The notes under the pieces are model-generated. The model saw only the letters and a program-made list of their open reading frames with translations, was not told the DNA's origin and searched no databases. Below are positions 35,584 to 46,409 of a DNA stretch of 64,000 nucleotides, piece after piece; the first letter of the stretch is position 1; each line of letters opens with the position of its first letter. Source of the DNA: Eonycteris spelaea (lineage: Eukaryota > Chordata > Mammalia > Chiroptera > Pteropodidae). The stretch covers positions 5,988,501 to 6,052,500 of the forward strand of contig PUFA01000092.1 in the NCBI GenBank assembly GCA_003508835.1, read 5' to 3'. The translations under genes and the position numbers were made by a program.

Positions 35584-37220
35584 GAAAAGACATTGGGTTT
35601 TCAAATAGAGGAAGATGGCAGACTAGGTAGAAGCCGTGTTCACCTCCTCCCAGGTACACATTGAAATTACAACCAAATTATAAAATAATCAGTGGAGGAT
35701 CACCTCAACTCCAGCTGTTCATAACATGTATGTCTGATAATATAAAGGAGCCACATAGAAGCGGGTAGGAGGGGCAAAGTCGCACATTGGGCTGGACCCA
35801 CACCTGTGGGTGGTCATTTAATCTATGACAAAGGAGGCAAGAACACACAATGGGGTAAAGACAGTCTCTTCGACAAATGGTGCTGGGAAAACTGAACAGG
35901 TATATGCAAACAAAACAAACAAAAAAACTTGACCATCTTCTTACACCGTAAACAAGAATAAACTCAAAATGGATTAAAGACTTAAATGTAAGACCCCAAA
36001 CCATAAAACTCCTTGAAGAAAACATAGGCAATAAACTCTCTGATATTACTAACAGTAATTTCTTTTCATATAGATCTTCCTGAGCAAGGAAACAAAAGAA
36101 AAAGTAAACGAATGGGACTACATCAAACTAAAAAGTTTTCGTACAGCAAAGGAAACTGTCAACAAAACAAAAAGACAACAGACTGATTGAGAGAAGATAT
36201 TCACTAATGATACATCTGATAAGAGGTTAATATCCAAAATATATAAAGAACTCATACAACTCAACAACAAAAATAAACGATCCAATTAAAAAATGGAGAG
36301 AAGATCTGAACAGACACTTCTCTGAAAAGGAAATACAGATGGCTAATAAACACATGAAAATATACTCAAGGTCACTAATCATCAGAGAAATGCAAATTAA
36401 AACAACAATGAGATATCACCTTACACCTGTGAAAATGGCTGTCATCAATAAATCAAAGAACAAGTGTTGGTGAGGATATGGAGAAAAGGGAACCCTCATA
36501 CATTTTTGGTGGGATTGCAAATTGGTACACCCACTATGGAAAACAGTATGCAGGTATCTCAAAAAATTAAGAATGGATATACCTTTTGACCCGGCAATTG
36601 CACTTCAGGGTATTTATCAAAAACAATTATTCATAAAGATCTATGTACCCCAATATTCATGGCAGCACAATTTACAATAGCCAAGATATGGAGACAACTT
36701 AAATGCCCATCAACAGATGATTGGATAAAGAAGTTATGGTTCATATATACAGTGGAATATTAGTCATGAAAAAAATGAAATCCTACCATTTGCAATGACA
36801 TGGATGGACCGCAAGGTTATTATGCTGAGTAAAATAAGTCAGTCAGACAGAGAGAGATAAATACCATATGATTTCACTTATATGTGGAATCTAAGGAAGA
36901 GAAAGAACAAACTAATTAAAAACAGACTCACATATATAGTGGACAATTTGGTTACAGAGGGGAGAGTGTTGATGGGCTGGGATAATGGGATGAAGGGTTA
37001 AAGAAGTACTAATTAGTAATTGATAGATGGTCACAGGGATGGGAAGCACGGCATAGGGAATACAGTAGCATTATTGTATTGGATAGGCAGAAGAGATAGA
37101 GAGAAGGAGCAATTAGGGGGATCGTTTTATAAACGTTATAAATGTCTAACCAGTGTACTGTATACTTGAAACTAATTAAAATAAATTATTTAATTTTTAA
37201 AAAGAAAAGACACTGGGTTT
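35584..37220. repeat. 17-bp target-site duplication flanking an L1
   Basis: 'gaaaagacattgggttt' at 35584-35600 and 'gaaaagacactgggttt' at 37204-37220 bracket the L1 body, differing at one position. This is what target-primed reverse transcription leaves. Confidence 0.85.
35601..37203 (+). mobile_element. LINE-1 insertion, 5' end joined to 3' end
   Basis: The 5' end 'gaggaagatggcagactagg' and about 200 bases of 5' UTR are joined near 35811 directly to the ORF2 C-terminal part ('tttaatctatgacaaaggag'). The rest of ORF2 runs to a preserved stop at 36892-36894, preceded by codons for Ser-Leu-Ile-Cys-Gly-Ile, the usual L1 ORF2 ending. A 3' UTR of about 300 bases and an A-rich tail follow. ORF1, endonuclease and reverse transcriptase are absent. 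The body is 1.6 kb against about 6 kb for a full L1. The retained ORF2 has further frame breaks. It is the youngest-looking L1 of the window. Confidence 0.93.
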
Positions 37221-37259
37221 GAAAATCTATAAATTTGTTTTTCTGTTACCTGTGACATC

Positions 37260-37910
37260 AATGTTTTACTTGTTTGTTTGTCCCAATTAAATATCATTCC
37301 TTACTAGCTGAAGTGAGTCCCTATTGACCAAATAATTTTTTAAACAATCACATCATCAAAGTTGTCTCATTAAAAACACCCTCTGATGCTTCCCTGCCCC
37401 TTCAGTGCTCTAGGTAAAAAAAAAGCGAAGAGAACATTTTGACCTGAAAATCAGAAATACACAAGCCAAACTAAGATGCATACAAATGGTAGGGTGGCGA
37501 TGTAATTTAGTCACTGTCTTTTTCCTTCCTTGCCTCACTCACACAGTATTTTTTTTTTCAGTAGCCATGCCATTGCCAGTAAAGACAAGGATGACCTAGA
37601 AATCTCCTTGTGGTATTCTTAATTACTGACCTCACCAAGGGAGAGTAGGTGAGAACACCACAAAATGCTTTAAGGAGCACCTAATCCTAAAGGCATTTAA
37701 TCTTCCCAGTACAAAATTTTGTGTGACTCACCAGGATAAAGATCAAACCTCCATCTTCTTTTCCATAGCAGATGTAGTCACATAGAAAACTGGTTGGAAC
37801 TAAGTACCCAGATAGGATAGAGACTTTAATATTTAAGTTGCAAGGTAAGATCTTAACATTAATGAATGCTGGTACTTTCTTTTCTCTCCTAAAATATTTA
37901 CTGTTTTTGA
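37260..37910. other. Unassigned non-coding stretch
   Basis: No recognisable gene or repeat is seen. Confidence 0.5.
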
Positions 37911-37911
37911 T

Positions 37912-38090
37912 TCCTGTAGTTCTCAACCTGGCTACACAAAAGAATCATTTGGAAAGCTTTTTTAAAATGCTGGCTCCTGTATCCCACCCCAGACCAATTA
38001 AATCAGGATCTCTGAGGGTGCAACCCAGGAACTGTAACATGTGCAAACTCTTAAGGTGATTCCAAGGTTTAATCAGTGTTTGGTACCAGT
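37912..38090 (+). mobile_element. MER5A-like hAT DNA transposon
   Basis: 'gtagttctcaacctggctac', 'aaaagaatcatttggaaagc', 'tcccaccccagaccaattaa', 'tcaggatctctgagggtg' and 'gtgattccaaggttta' follow the MER5A non-autonomous hAT-Charlie pattern. There is no transposase. Confidence 0.75.
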
Positions 38091-38394
38091 ATAGTCTGAG
38101 GCACTCACCTGGTTTAAATGAGAATCAAGATCTAGATGAAAATGAGTGTCCTTGTTTTGTGGTTAGAGCAGAGAGCATACTGGAGTGTTGGTATAAAGAT
38201 ACTTGAGTTCGTGATTGGTCCCAGGAGAACAGTTTTTATAATCCTTGGACAAACATGCAGCTATAATCCTTGGATGCCCATACAATTGAGACTGAATGAG
38301 CCACACTATTCTCTCTATATTCAATAGTCAGCATTCCATCCTCACTAAGAGCTTCCCCATCTTCCATATTCATTTAATTAGCTCTTTGTTAGTA

Positions 38395-39305
38395 TGAACT
38401 GATGGATTCTTAATTTATTCAATGGGTTATAATCCACTGGTAGTCAAATTATCCCGATTGGCTCAAACTGGTTCATGTGTCTTTTGTGACATGACCCCGT
38501 CACTTTATTCCGCTTTCTTACATTCAATCACCGTGAGATGTTCCGGATTCATCTTGAACTCTTCCTGCTCCAGCCCTAGTGTCAGCAATTACACCAAAAA
38601 AGCCAAGGTTCCTTGTAGTGGAAGATGATATTTAGAAACCAGGACCTGTAATCTAGTTTTGTTCATTGTAACTGCGGTGCCATTGTTTTTAAGTCTGGGT
38701 ATATATTTATACTTATGTGTATATATGTACATATTTAAGTACATATGTACAGGGTCTCACTGAATTTTAACTCTCAAAGTTGTCCACACTGAGTGACATC
38801 CAGCAATTCATCAATTATAGTTCAGATTTTCCTACCCAGCCCTGATTTCCTTAGCAGTTATCACTCATGAGTTTCTGCTCTAGTAAAGCTAGATGACCTG
38901 AGTTCACCTGTCTCAAAAACCTTGGGGACAGCAATTTGCCCTGTGTCCTCACCTTTCTTGTGGATCCAAAAAGAGTTCTTTTTTCAGTCTGTTCAGCTTC
39001 TTACTTGTTGTTAGGACAGAGTCCCAATTCTTTGCATGCAGAACCTGAAAGCAGAAGTCTATTTTGTTTTTTTTTTTTATGCAACAGTGTATCTCAGAAA
39101 TCACTTTGTATCACAGAAGTCTTTGTCATTATTTTTTTTAAGCTGCCCACTATTTAATTATGTATATGTACAATAGTTTATTTAGCAACCTCTCTATGTT
39201 TGGGCATTTAGTCATTTCTAATATTTTGCAACTGTAAGTAATGCTGCAATAAATAACCTATTGTGCATGTATTTTTATATTATTGGAGGTGTGTCTCATG
39301 AGTAC
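38395..39305 (-). mobile_element. LINE-1 (L1M-type) 3' UTR/ORF2 end, antisense, first part
   Basis: 'caatgggttataatccactg', 'ttcatgtgtcttttgtgaca', 'gagatgttccggattcatct', 'agtggaagatgatatttaga' and 'aaccagg' form the reverse strand of a long L1M 3' region. 39157-39305 carries the 'gcaactgtaagtaatgctgc' version of the ORF2-end motif. It is interrupted by an LTR at 39306 and resumes at 39618. Confidence 0.75.
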
Positions 39306-39617
39306 TGCTATGGTCTGAATGTTTATTTTTCCGCCAAATTCACATGTTGGAATCCTATTACCAAATGGTTTAGGAGCTGGGGCCTTTGAGTGGTGATAAA
39401 GTTGTGAGGGTGGAGCCCTCATGGATGGGATTAGTGCTCTTATAAAAGATCTCTATAGCCACTTCCTTGTGGGAAGTGCAAGTCAGCCCTCAGCAGATCA
39501 TGCTACACCCCGACCTCAGACTTTCAGTCTCCAGAACTGTGAGAAATAACTTTCTATTGTTCATAAAGCACCCAGTCTGTGGTATTTTTTCTACAACTAG
39601 CCTGAACAGACTAAGAT
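39306..39617 (+). mobile_element. MaLR (MST/MLT1-type) LTR inserted in L1
   Basis: 'tgctatggtctgaatgttta', 'ggagctggggcctttgagtg', 'gagggtggagccctcatgga', 'gggattagtgctcttataaa', 'tccagaactgtgagaaataa' and 'cccagtctgtggtatttttt' run in consensus order, ending near 'gaacagactaag'. A solo LTR lying inside antisense L1 sequence, hence younger than that L1. Confidence 0.88.
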
Positions 39618-39895
39618 TGATACATTCCTAGAAGTGAGAGTACTAGATTAAAGGGTAAATGCATATACAATTTTGTTAGGTTGCCAAACTTCTCACCATA
39701 ACAATGTATAAGACTGCCTGTTTTCTATACACTTACTGACAGAGTATATCAAGCTTTTAAATATTTGCCAGTCTGATAAATGAAAAATAGCTCAGTAATG
39801 TTTCAATTTGCATCTCTCTTATAAATGATGAAATGTCTCTTTTGTGAATTGTCTGTTCATGTTTTTGCCTATGTTTTTATAGGATTTTGACCTTT
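39618..39895 (-). mobile_element. LINE-1 (L1M-type), antisense, continuation
   Basis: 'attcctagaagtgagagtac', 'tttgccagtctgataaatga' and 'gtttcaatttgcatctctct' continue the L1 segment broken at 39305. Confidence 0.8.
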
Positions 39896-39899
39896 ATTT

Positions 39900-40860
39900 T
39901 CTTCATTTTTTTCTCTAATTTTGTTTAATTGAGATAAAATTTATAGTCAGTTAAACGCACAGGACTCAATTGCATACTTCAGTAAGTTCTCACAAACATA
40001 CGCATACATCTCTATTATTGCAACCCCAGTCCAGAGACAGAATACTTATCACCTCGGATATTTTCTTATGCCCTCTTCCAGTCAATCTCCACATCCCATA
40101 AGCAGTCCCAAGTTTTGACTTAAATCATATGGTATGTACTTTTGTATCTATCTGATTGCTTTTGCTTAAAATAATGTTTTTGAGATCCATCTTCACAGGT
40201 ACATATAAAAGCCATTCATCCTTTTTCATTTTTAGTGCATAATTCAGTGGCATTTATTGCATTCACATTGTTGTGCAACCACCAACCTGCCTCTGTACAG
40301 TTCCAAAAGAAATTTCATCATCCCAAAAGAAAACTTTATATCATTAAACAGTCATTCTCCAATCTCCCCTTCTTCCAGCCCTGACAAACACCAGTCTGCA
40401 TTCTGTCTCTATGGATTTACTTAATCTGAACATTTTGCACAAATGGAATCATATCATATGTGACCTTTTGTGTCTGCCTTATTTCCCTTAGCATAATGTT
40501 TTCCAGTTTCATCTGTATTGCAGTATGAATCAGTACTTCATTCCTTTATGACTGACTAATATTCCATTCTATGTTCATGCCATATTTTATCTATTTATTG
40601 GTTGATAGACACTTGTTCCCATCATTTGGCTATTGTGAATAGTGCTGCTAGGAACATTTGCATACAAGCATTTTTTTTTGAGTACCTGTTTTCCCTTCTA
40701 ATGGATATATACCTAAAGTTAGAATTGTAATGGTAAATCTCTGTTTAACTTTTTGGTGAATCACCAAACTGCTTTCCACAGAGACTCCACCATTTTATAT
40801 CATCCAGCAATGTGCAAGGGTTCTAATTTCTCCACATCCTCACCAATAGTATTCATTCTT
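39900..40860 (-). mobile_element. LINE-1 (L1M-type), antisense, second copy of ORF2 end
   Basis: 'tttaattgagataaaattta', 'attgttgtgcaaccaccaac', 'gtctctatggatttacttaa', 'cttagcataatgttttccag', 'ggctattgtgaatagtgctg' and 'tctccacatcctcaccaata' are the reverse strand of an L1M ORF2 end and 3' UTR. It repeats the landmarks already present at 39157-39840. Confidence 0.88.
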
Positions 40861-40864
40861 ACTT

Positions 40865-43300
40865 ACTGCTGTTAATATTCCATTGCATAAATATATCACA
40901 ATTTGTTTATTCATTTTCTTATTAATGGACATTTGGGATATTCAACTATTATGAATAAAGGTACTCTGGATATCCTGTTCAGTCTTTTTGTGAATATATG
41001 TTTTCATGTCTCTTTGGTAAATACCTAAGATTGGAAATGCTGGCTCATAGGATAGGTGTACTTATGTTTAACTTTATAAAAAATTGCCAGTTTTCTGAAG
41101 TAGTTGAACCATTTTACAGTCCTATTGGAATGTGTGATAGTTTTCAATTCTTCATACCGTGGCCAACATTTAGTGCTGTCAGTTTTTTAAAATTTTGGCC
41201 ATTCTAGTTGGTATGGAATGTTATCTATGGTGTCTTACTGTAGTTTTAAAATACATTTTCCTAAAGACAAACAATGTTGAGCACCTATTCTTCTGTGGTC
41301 ATTTGATATCTTATTTTATGAAGTGTGAACTCAAGTTTTATCCATTTTTAATGGGTTGTTTGCCTTTTTATGTTTGATTTGTAAGAGTTTCTTATATTTA
41401 ACTATTTCTTGAATATAAAAATTGAAAATATCTTTTTCAAGTCTGTGGATTGCCTTTTCATTTTCTTACTGAAATCTTCTAGTAATCAGAAGCTTTCAAT
41501 TTTGATCAAGTTCAAATTTTTATTATTTTCTTTATGATTAATGCTTTGTCTGTACTACTTTAAAAATCCTTAACTATCCCAATTTGTGAAGATATTCTCT
41601 TATGTTTTTAAAAGCTTTTTTAACTTTAACTTTTTAGTGTAAGTCTATGATACATATCAAATTTATTTTTGACTATAGGATGAGGTAGTGTTGATCTACT
41701 TTTTTTTCATAAAATTATACATTTATTCCAGCACCATTTGTTCAAAAGATTTTCCTTTCCTCTTTAAATAGCTGTGGTGCCTTTGGGAAAAATCAAATGA
41801 CCATGTATGTATGCTTCTCTTTCTGAATTCTCTATTCTATTCTATTGTTCTCTTTATCTATTACCTATTTTTATAATAATACCAAGCTGTTTTGAGTACT
41901 GCAGCCTATTAGGATCTTGAAATTGGGTCAAATGATGCCTGTAACTTTGCTCTTCTTTTATGAGATTGCTTTGACTATTCTAGGTCCTTTGCTTTCCCAT
42001 ATAAGTTTAGAATCAGTTTCTCATTTTCTGTATTAAAAAAAAAAAACCTATTGGTATTTTGGTTGATATTACATAAATCTATACTTAAATTGGGGGAAAA
42101 ATTTATATCTTAATAATATTGAATTTTCAATTCATGAATATTGTATATCCATTTATTTAGATTTCCTTATTTCTTTTTAACAGTGTATTATAATTTTAAG
42201 TGTTGAAGTGTTGCACATGGTTGGTTAAGTGCACTCCTGAGAATTTTATTTTTTATTTTTTGTTCTATTTTTATTATTTTTTTTTACTTTTTGCTACTAA
42301 CATATAGAAATAAAATAGTTTCTTTAGTATTGATTTTATATATTGAAACCTTTCTAAGTTCACTTATTAGTTCTAGTAGTTGTTTTGTAGACTCCTTAAA
42401 ATTTTCTATGTAAGCATGGTTTCTCCTGTCAATAAAACAATTTAACTACTTCTTATCCAATCTTTGTGACTTTTGTTTCCTTTTTCATGTCTTTTTGCAC
42501 TAGGTAGTTACTCAGGTATGAAAGAAATGGTAAGAGCAAATATTTATTTCTTGTTCCCATTCTTAGGGGGAAAATGATCAGTTTTGCCACTGAATATGAT
42601 GTCTTTTAGTAGATATTCTTTATCAGAATGAGAAAATTTTTTTTATTCTTAATTTACTGAGAGCTTTTAATCATGAATGGATGTTTAATATTGCCAAATG
42701 TTTATTCTTTATTTTTTGAAATGTTTATTCCTCCTGTACTTTCTCAATATGATGAACTACATTGACTTTAAAATCTTAAACCCTCACATTCCTTGGAAAA
42801 ACTTGATCATGATATATTCTCATATATCAGATATTGCTGGTTTCTGTTTGCTGATATTTTGTTAAAGATTTCTTTGTCTATTCTTATGAGAGATAATAAG
42901 CTATAATTTTATTTGTTCTCAAAGTTTTTGTCTGTTTTTGGTATCAGGATAATGTTAGCCTCACAAATGATATAGAAAGCACTCTCTTCCTCTCTATTTT
43001 CTGAAAGATTTTATATAAAGTTGGTAATATGGTAATACTTATTTTGTAAATTTTTAATAGACTTGACCAGTGAAACCACCTGGACATTTTATTCCTGAGA
43101 AGGTTTTTAATAACAAATTCAATTTATTTTAACAAATATCGAACTATTCATATTTTTATTTCTTCTCATGTTTAATAAATTGTATTTTCAAGAAATGTTT
43201 TCATTTCATATGTTGTCAAATTTTACTTGTCTGTTGTTCAGAATATTTCTTCTTAGATTGTAACAGTCTGCTTAAAAATTTCTATAGCTCTTATAAATCT
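40865..43300 (-). mobile_element. LINE-1 ORF2 remnant, antisense, third copy
   Basis: Starts again with 'atattccattgcataaatat' and 'caactattatgaataaaggt', then runs up into the reverse-transcriptase-containing part of ORF2: 'gattgccttttcattttctt', 'ttattccagcaccatttgtt', 'ttggtatcaggataatgtta', 'gcctcacaaatgatatagaa' and 'accagtgaaaccacctggac' are reverse complements of well-known ORF2 blocks. There are many stops and indels. About 2.4 kb of the roughly 3.8 kb ORF2 remains, and no 5' end is seen. Confidence 0.9.
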
Positions 43301-43369
43301 ATAACATATATTGAAATTAGTGCATAGTACAGTAATTTTTATGTGTGTTGGTTTTTATTTCTACAATAA

Positions 43370-43585
43370 GTAATCAAAATCATAGGAATATAAAGTAGAC
43401 AGGTGGTTACCAAGGGCTGAGGAGAAGAGGAAGGGAGAATTAGTGATTAGTGGGTATAGAGTTTGTTTTACAAGATGAAAAATTTCTATCTGTTGAGAGC
43501 TGTGTGAATATACTTAACACTACTGAAATGTACAATAAAAATTATTAAGATAGTAAATTCAACATATGTGGTTTTTTACCACAGT
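43370..43585 (+). mobile_element. LINE-1 3' UTR fragment
   Basis: 'agacaggtggttaccaaggg', 'tgaggagaagaggaaggg', 'ctactgaaatgtacaataaa' and 'gtggttttttaccacagtaa' are the end of an L1M 3' UTR in sense, opposite to the antisense block just upstream. Confidence 0.8.
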
Positions 43586-43830
43586 AAAAAAAGGAGGTCA
43601 GGAAAGACTGAGGAGATAAATAAAATTTGGGGCTGAGCTTTGAAAGGTATATAAGAGTTTGTAAGGAAGACAAAGTAAGGGATGAGAGAATATCTAAGCA
43701 GAGGGAATAACATGGGCAAAAATGTAGAGACATAAAGGAGCTTGATATTTTAAGATGCAAATATCTCTATCAGCTGTGGGGGATGTGATAACAGAGATGA
43801 CAGAAAAAGTACGTAGGAAAGGCATCTGGC
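43586..43830 (-). mobile_element. LINE-2-like fragment, antisense
   Basis: 'ggctgagctttgaaaggtat', 'gaatatctaagcagagggaa' and 'taacatgggcaaaaatgtag' are the reverse-strand L2 'gagctgagtcttgaaggat...ttccaggcagagggaacagcatgtgcaaag' pattern. Confidence 0.65.
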
Positions 43831-43834
43831 ATAG

Positions 43835-46185
43835 ATGAAGTATTAGCCTGAATGTGGCCTAAGGTCTGTGGGTCTTAGGGGAGAGTAAGCCAAAGGAAAA
43901 CCTCCTGTCCTCACCTCCCCCACAAGTTTACCTAAAAATGATTCTGAATTGTTCCTCATTTGACAGACTCGCACCAGCACAATTGTCAATATTTTCAGTA
44001 ATATTGTTCTTGTCATCCCCTGATCCTGTTCAGAAAGAAACAGATTTGATCTAGCCATCTTCATGTAGAAAATGCTAATTTGTATATCTGTTACACTTTG
44101 CAGTCATGACCAGCTAGCCTCTTTCCATGGAGATCATTAGCATAGCATCAAAATATTTTTTATAAAGCATTATAATTCTGAACATCCTTTAAAAATATAT
44201 ATATCTCAAAAGTTGACCCTTTAGAAGGATTAGAAATCCCATTGACTTTAGACAAAGATTTGACTCTCCGTAAGGAATAATTGATCAAAGGGTGCCAGGG
44301 TCATGATAACCTGTTTGTATGATCTCACCTTCTGTTTCACTTTTTCCTTTAACCTTATTCATTTCCTGACATTCTCTAATTTTTTAAATAAGATAAATGG
44401 CCAAGCTCTACCCTAAATTTATTAAATATGTGTTATCAGAATTTCAGTGGCAGAAGCCAATCTCAGACTTCTCCTGACCCCTAAAGTCTAGCTAATTCCA
44501 GATTTCTCTACCTACTCCTTGCTCACAAGTGATTACAGGAGTAATTGTATCATGTCCTAGAAATAGTCAATAAACTAGTCGATCAGCAGCCTTTTTGCAG
44601 GCAGCCCTTTAGTTCTACAGTAACGAAACTGGTCCCAAAAGAGAAACTGATTGAAGTCTCCTAGGTCAGAAACTATGGACATGGATGCCAGCGCCACAGC
44701 AAGCATAATTTGCCTTTCTTAGTGGTTCTTTGGAAATCAGCTTCCAGCTCTACAGTGGCTGTGTAGTGGTGATAGAATAGGTAGTGTCTTGAGCTTCACC
44801 CAACAGGTGTAATATCTGTAACCTAACAAGCATCTTTCCAGTCAAAAGTAAATTTTTGTCTTCCTGGTAGGTGGCTGAAATATAGTTTACTTTTGTCAAA
44901 TCCATAAAGAGGAAAAGCCAATCTCTAAGGTCTGAAAGAGAGAAGAAAGGACCAGGAACTCATAAGCAGCCAGTCTGGAGTTAGAAAGGGGCATGCCAGC
45001 TTTTGTACAGAATCCCCTCCCTGAATCATCCACTCTTTGCTTCCACTTTTCTTATTAGTATTTCCATATTGGAAAATGCAAGGGCGGGGGGTGAGGGGGG
45101 ACGGTGGGCATATGGCATGCAGCAACAGATGGTAATTAGATAGATATCTTCAACTGATATCTAATACCTCTACCAATCAAACCTTTTCTTGGTTTTGATA
45201 TTTCCTTCCAACACCATATACACATTGAACTATTGACTTCTGAAAAGACATCCCCACTTCCGCCCCTAGGCAATTGCAGCATTGTCACATTAAAGACAAT
45301 ATCTATTTTTAAAAGTAGAGGGTATTTTAGAGAGATTATTAAATCCAATAGGGCATTGATGCCAAGAGATTAAACAATTTACCTACAGTTACACTTAAAA
45401 GGCAGATTTTTCTCCCTTTGAGAAAGCTAACCGTCCATTACCCAGTCTCTAGTCTCTTCACATAAACTGAATGACACAAACTGTGATAGACAACCTTGAC
45501 AGTGAGCTAATACTGAGATCCTGAGCTGTGCAAACAACATCTGAAATCATTCATTGCATATGAGAAGCACAATTATGAGTAATTGTTGCCACTTCTATAA
45601 CTGAACACTGAAACTCTAGCAAGAGCAAGAATAGAAGGAAATGGACTGATGACCCTAGGGAATGTAGCTTTTGCATCTCTCTGCCTCTTTCAGATTATAA
45701 ATCAGTGAATAAACACAGCCTGGTATTTCCTGAAGGCTAGATAGTAAAATCACTAAGATGTTATAAAGATACTCATTTCCATATTAAATAGCTAAGAATA
45801 AATATGTGAATAAAGGGAATAAGATTATACATATTCTTGGAAATGGAAACTAAAACACTAACTGATAAGGTTTTGTTCTTAGTCCAAGTACGAGTACTCT
45901 GATACTTATTTTGGCAGCTTTCATTTTATTACCTAATATTTCAAGGCCACTCCAGAAGAACTTTTAAAAATGATTTTTTACCCTCTATCTCTCTTCTTTT
46001 ATCTTTTTATCCCAACTCCACCCTGTAACTATGAAAAGAGAGGGTTTGAAAATGGTGTATGAATAAGATTAGATTATAATTAGGACTATTTGTAAAAAAC
46101 CTTCTCCATTCCTTTTTTGGGTTTTGTGTTTTGTTTTCAAGTGGCCCACCTCTAAACCTGCTTCAAGTATAAATTCAATTAAAGT
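43835..46185. other. Unassigned non-coding stretch
   Basis: No gene or named repeat is recognised. It contains a G-quadruplex-type motif at 45082-45108. Short minus-strand frames have no domain. Confidence 0.5.
45082..45108 (+). other. Potential G-quadruplex motif
   Basis: Four runs of at least three G (45082-45084, 45086-45091, 45095-45100, 45106-45108) are separated by loops of 1, 3 and 5 bases, which fits the usual G3+N1-7 rule. It stands out in an AT-rich area with no nearby gene. Confidence 0.8.
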
Positions 46186-46189
46186 GAAA

Positions 46190-46356
46190 CATAATTTAAG
46201 AAACTTTTTTTCTTATTACAGAAGTTTTCATAGTTTTATTTTCATGGTAAAAAATTAAGGGGATATAAAAATAAATTTTAGAAAAGCAACAAAGAACCCA
46301 TTCACAATTCTACCACCTAATGATAATCACTGTTAACATTTTGGAATATATCTTTC

Positions 46357-46360
<4 letters not shown>
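46190..46360. repeat. Probable old interspersed repeat fragment
   Basis: 'ctaccacctaatgataatca' followed by 'ctgttaacattttggaatat' and 'atctttccaga' is a pattern seen in many mammalian loci just before a dinucleotide repeat. I cannot name the family or strand with confidence. Confidence 0.4.

Positions 46361-46406
<46 letters not shown>
46361..46406. repeat. (GT)23 microsatellite
   Basis: Twenty-three perfect GT units without interruption, the longest pure dinucleotide run in the window. Expected to be highly length-polymorphic and able to form Z-DNA. Confidence 0.98.
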
Positions 46407-46407
<1 letters not shown>

Positions 46408-46409
46408 CA

